16,531 nucleotides of DNA, taken from NCBI GenBank assembly GCA_002690405.1, contig NZEI01000022.1, forward strand, positions 41,501-58,031, given 5' to 3'. The DNA comes from Gammaproteobacteria bacterium (GTDB lineage: Bacteria; Pseudomonadota; Gammaproteobacteria; Pseudomonadales; Azotimanducaceae). The position numbers were made by a program, and so were the translations under genes. The notes under the pieces are model-generated. The model did no database searches. It worked only from the letters and a program-made list of their open reading frames with translations, and was not told where the DNA came from. Below are positions 14,795 through 16,531 of this stretch, in pieces (positions within the stretch are counted from its first letter, which is position 1; every line of letters starts with the position of its first letter).

Positions 14795-14798
14795 GGAG
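14795..14798 (+). promoter_or_regulatory. Ribosome-binding site deciding the start of the second SDR
   Basis: GGAG is followed by 6 nt and the ATG at 14805. The alternative in-frame TTG at 14793 overlaps this sequence and has no ribosome-binding site of its own, so the ATG is preferred. Confidence 0.7.
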
Positions 14799-14804
14799 AA
14801 CCAC

Positions 14805-15677
14805 ATGACCGTTTCATTTGCAGATCAAGTTGCCATCGTAACCGGTGCCGGAGGCGGCTTAGGTCGGTGCCATGCGTTAGAGCTGGCGCGCCGAGGAGCT
14901 AAGGTTGTAGTAAATGACCTGGGCGGTGCTATGGATGGTAGTGGGGGTTCATCTGCTGCGGCAGAGGCTGTGGTTGCGGAAATCAAGGCCATGGGTGGTG
15001 AAGCCCTAGCCAATGGCGGCTCGGTATCGGATCGCGCCGGCGCGCAAAGCATGGTGGACGATGCTATGAATGCCTGGGGCCGGGTGGATGTGCTCATCAA
15101 TAACGCAGGTATTCTGCGCGACAAGTCGTTCTCGAAAATGACACTGGACGACTTTGATATGGTAGTGAACGTTCACTTGCTTGGCGCCGCCTACTGCTCC
15201 CATGCGGTATGGCCAGTTATGCGTGAGCAAAACTATGGCCGCATATTGATGACTACTTCGCCGACTGGCTTATACGGTAATTTTGGTCAAACCAATTACG
15301 GCGCAGCCAAGTTGGGCCAAGTTGGCCTTATGAATAGCCTTAAGATCGAGGGTGCAAAAAACAATATCCACACCAATACCATTGCGCCCGTGGCGGCAAC
15401 GCGTATGACTGAGAATTTGATGCCCGATGAGGTATTACAGAAGCTTGGGCCGGAGTTAGTCACCCCCGCAGCACTGTTTTTGGTAAGCACCGATGCGCCA
15501 AATGGAGTGATCTTGCAGGCGCAGGGTGGCACATTCTCTCTTGCGGGTATTTTTGAAAACGACGGCGTGAATATTGGCGTTGATGCCACTGTTGAAGATA
15601 TTGCTGCCAATTACGAAACGATCGTCGATATGAGTGCGCTGAAGCCTAGAGGCATGTTGCAACTTAACTCAATGTAG
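14805..15677 (+). CDS. MFE-2-type (R)-3-hydroxyacyl-CoA dehydrogenase, single-domain SDR
   Basis: This 290-aa SDR closely resembles the dehydrogenase domain of peroxisomal multifunctional enzyme 2 (HSD17B4). It has TGAGGGLG at residues 13-20, VVNDLGG at 36-42, NNAGILRDKSF at 99-109, S152 in TTS, GLYGNFGQTNYGAAKLG at 155-171 (catalytic Y165 and K169), IEGAKNNIHTNTIAP at 181-195, and a downstream RMTENLMP. D38 suggests NAD. The hydratase-2 and sterol-carrier domains of the eukaryotic protein are absent, so a separate hydratase is needed; the crotonase gene at 12401 is a candidate partner if stereochemistry allows. The gene follows the carboxyltransferase by only 18 bp with a good ribosome-binding site, so it probably ends the carboxylase operon. 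Oxidation of a branched or ring-derived 3-hydroxyacyl-CoA is the likely role. Confidence 0.9.
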   Translation: MTVSFADQVAIVTGAGGGLGRCHALELARRGAKVVVNDLGGAMDGSGGSSAAAEAVVAEIKAMGGEALANGGSVSDRAGAQSMVDDAMNAWGRVDVLINNAGILRDKSFSKMTLDDFDMVVNVHLLGAAYCSHAVWPVMREQNYGRILMTTSPTGLYGNFGQTNYGAAKLGQVGLMNSLKIEGAKNNIHTNTIAPVAATRMTENLMPDEVLQKLGPELVTPAALFLVSTDAPNGVILQAQGGTFSLAGIFENDGVNIGVDATVEDIAANYETIVDMSALKPRGMLQLNSM

Positions 15678-15699
15678 ACGTACCAAGTGCGGAGCTAAC

Positions 15700-15888
15700 A
15701 TGGCCGGGACTGTTATGACATTGGTTGGGGGTTTCCTACTCGCCGCCATACTCTGGTTAGTTATCGGCAGTCGTTTCCGGTTCGCCGCTGGGCGCACCGG
15801 CAACGATTTGCTCAACATAGCGGCCTATTTCGGCGGGTGCTTACCTATCGCATTTGTCCTTGTATTCTTTGGTATCGGCGGCAGTTGA
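15700..15888 (+). CDS. Small membrane protein, 62 aa, two predicted transmembrane helices
   Basis: I do not recognise the family. The 62-aa product has two hydrophobic stretches (about residues 5-23 and 38-58) joined by a positively charged loop (SRFRFAAGRTGND), which by the positive-inside rule would face the cytoplasm. The gene is supported by GGAG at 15691-15694, 5 nt before the ATG, by its tight fit between the SDR (22-bp gap) and the methyltransferase (4-bp gap), and by a sensible membrane-protein composition. There are no catalytic motifs. It may be an inner-membrane accessory protein. Confidence 0.7.
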   Translation: MAGTVMTLVGGFLLAAILWLVIGSRFRFAAGRTGNDLLNIAAYFGGCLPIAFVLVFFGIGGS

Positions 15889-15892
15889 CAGC

Positions 15893-16513
15893 ATGATGCA
15901 CTTGCCCCTTGACCCAGACTCTGTGAAAGGCTTCCTGCACCCGGACGAAGGCGCGTGTTTATATCAGTTGGCACGCACCGCCTCGGCGCTGGGACCGTCC
16001 TTAGAGGTCGGCAGTTATTGTGGCAAATCGACTCTCTACCTAGGTACCGGAGCCCGCGATGGCGGGGGCTTGGTCTATGCATTGGATCATCATCGTGGTT
16101 CAGAAGAACATCAGCTGGGTGAGGAATATCATGACGCTGAGCTGTATGACGAGCAGCTACAACAAATGGATTCCTTGCCGACCTTTCGCCGCACCCTCGC
16201 GTTAGCGCAGCTTGAATCGACGGTATTACCGATTGTCGCCAGCAGCGCCCACGCAGGACGCTATTGGCAAACCCCACTCGCGCTGGTATTCATCGACGGC
16301 GGTCACAGCCACGCGGCGGCGCTCACCGACTACCGTACTTGGGCACCACATATCCTAGCCGGTGGCTATCTGGCTATTCACGATATTTTCCCTGATCCGG
16401 CCGATGGTGGTCAGGCGCCCTATGAAATTTATAAGTTGGCGTTGGCTTCGGGGTTATTTGAGGCCGTTGAAATGCGGCGCACTCTAGGGGTGCTAAAGCG
16501 TATTGGACACTGA
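15893..16513 (+). CDS. Class I SAM-dependent methyltransferase (Methyltransf_24-like)
   Basis: This 206-aa protein has the SAM-binding motif I LEVGSYCGKST at residues 37-47, an acidic/aromatic strand end YALDHH at 62-67, and the block FIDGGHSHAAALTDYRTW (133-150) followed by HILAGGYLAIHDIF (153-166). These are typical of the Methyltransf_24 group, found with sugar, antibiotic and small-molecule methylation. The methyl acceptor is not predictable. The start at 15893 follows the stop of the small membrane protein by 4 bp. ATG 15896 is equally possible, and an in-frame start at 15854 would overlap that gene without a better ribosome-binding site. The gene ends 18 bp before the window edge, so downstream partners are unseen. 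Confidence 0.86.
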   Translation: MMHLPLDPDSVKGFLHPDEGACLYQLARTASALGPSLEVGSYCGKSTLYLGTGARDGGGLVYALDHHRGSEEHQLGEEYHDAELYDEQLQQMDSLPTFRRTLALAQLESTVLPIVASSAHAGRYWQTPLALVFIDGGHSHAAALTDYRTWAPHILAGGYLAIHDIFPDPADGGQAPYEIYKLALASGLFEAVEMRRTLGVLKRIGH

Positions 16514-16531
16514 GGTAAACAACCCGGCACC

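Noticed and set aside
1..16531. CRISPR arrays, insertion sequences, tRNA or rRNA genes, phage or toxin-antitoxin genes
   Set aside because: None was seen. The window is almost fully occupied by ordinary metabolic genes.

Overview
The window is 16.5 kb of tightly packed bacterial chromosome of moderate GC. It is most likely from a gammaproteobacterium. The main reason is an E. coli-type exonuclease I (SbcB, 480 aa, all catalytic residues aligned at a constant offset), a protein found chiefly in that class. Marine or environmental heterotrophs of the class fit the mix of acyl-CoA genes, but the species cannot be named from the sequence. No rRNA, tRNA, transposase, integrase or CRISPR array was seen. 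All genes are on the + strand except the first, which is cut by the left edge.

Layout. (1) 1-506, minus: N-terminal third of a SLC13/DASS anion symporter, divergent from the rest across a gap of only 40 bp. (2) 547-5639: an operon-like run of sbcB, an ABC ATPase, a substrate-binding protein fused to its permease (compatible-solute/OpuC-type uptake), and two Nudix hydrolases. Several of these genes overlap. (3) 5793-7028: a cystathionine gamma-synthase-family PLP enzyme. (4) 7140-15677: an acyl-CoA block made of an unusually long HMG-CoA synthase-like enzyme, a classical SDR, a stand-alone biotin carboxylase, a 73-aa biotin carrier, a crotonase, a divergent biotin-dependent carboxyltransferase, and an MFE-2-type 3-hydroxyacyl-CoA dehydrogenase. 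The housekeeping purine gene purC sits inside this block. (5) 15700-16513: a 62-aa two-helix membrane protein and a SAM-dependent methyltransferase.

How the genes may work together. Biotin carboxylase, carrier and carboxyltransferase form a complete three-polypeptide acyl-CoA carboxylase. A crotonase lies between carrier and carboxyltransferase, and a hydroxyacyl-CoA dehydrogenase follows. The order resembles the Bacillus yng (leucine/branched acyl-CoA) cluster, but an HMG-CoA synthase-like gene is present where HMG-CoA lyase would be expected. The carboxyltransferase lacks the usual acyl-CoA-pocket motifs, so the substrate is open. This block is the best candidate in the window for an undescribed pathway. 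The first Nudix protein has an interrupted Nudix box like CoA-diphosphatase NUDT19, which may link it to CoA turnover.

Non-coding gaps are all shorter than 200 bp. They hold several inverted repeats (before the PLP gene, before the HMG-CoA synthase-like gene, across the purC stop) and one weak promoter candidate. No convincing intrinsic terminator was found.
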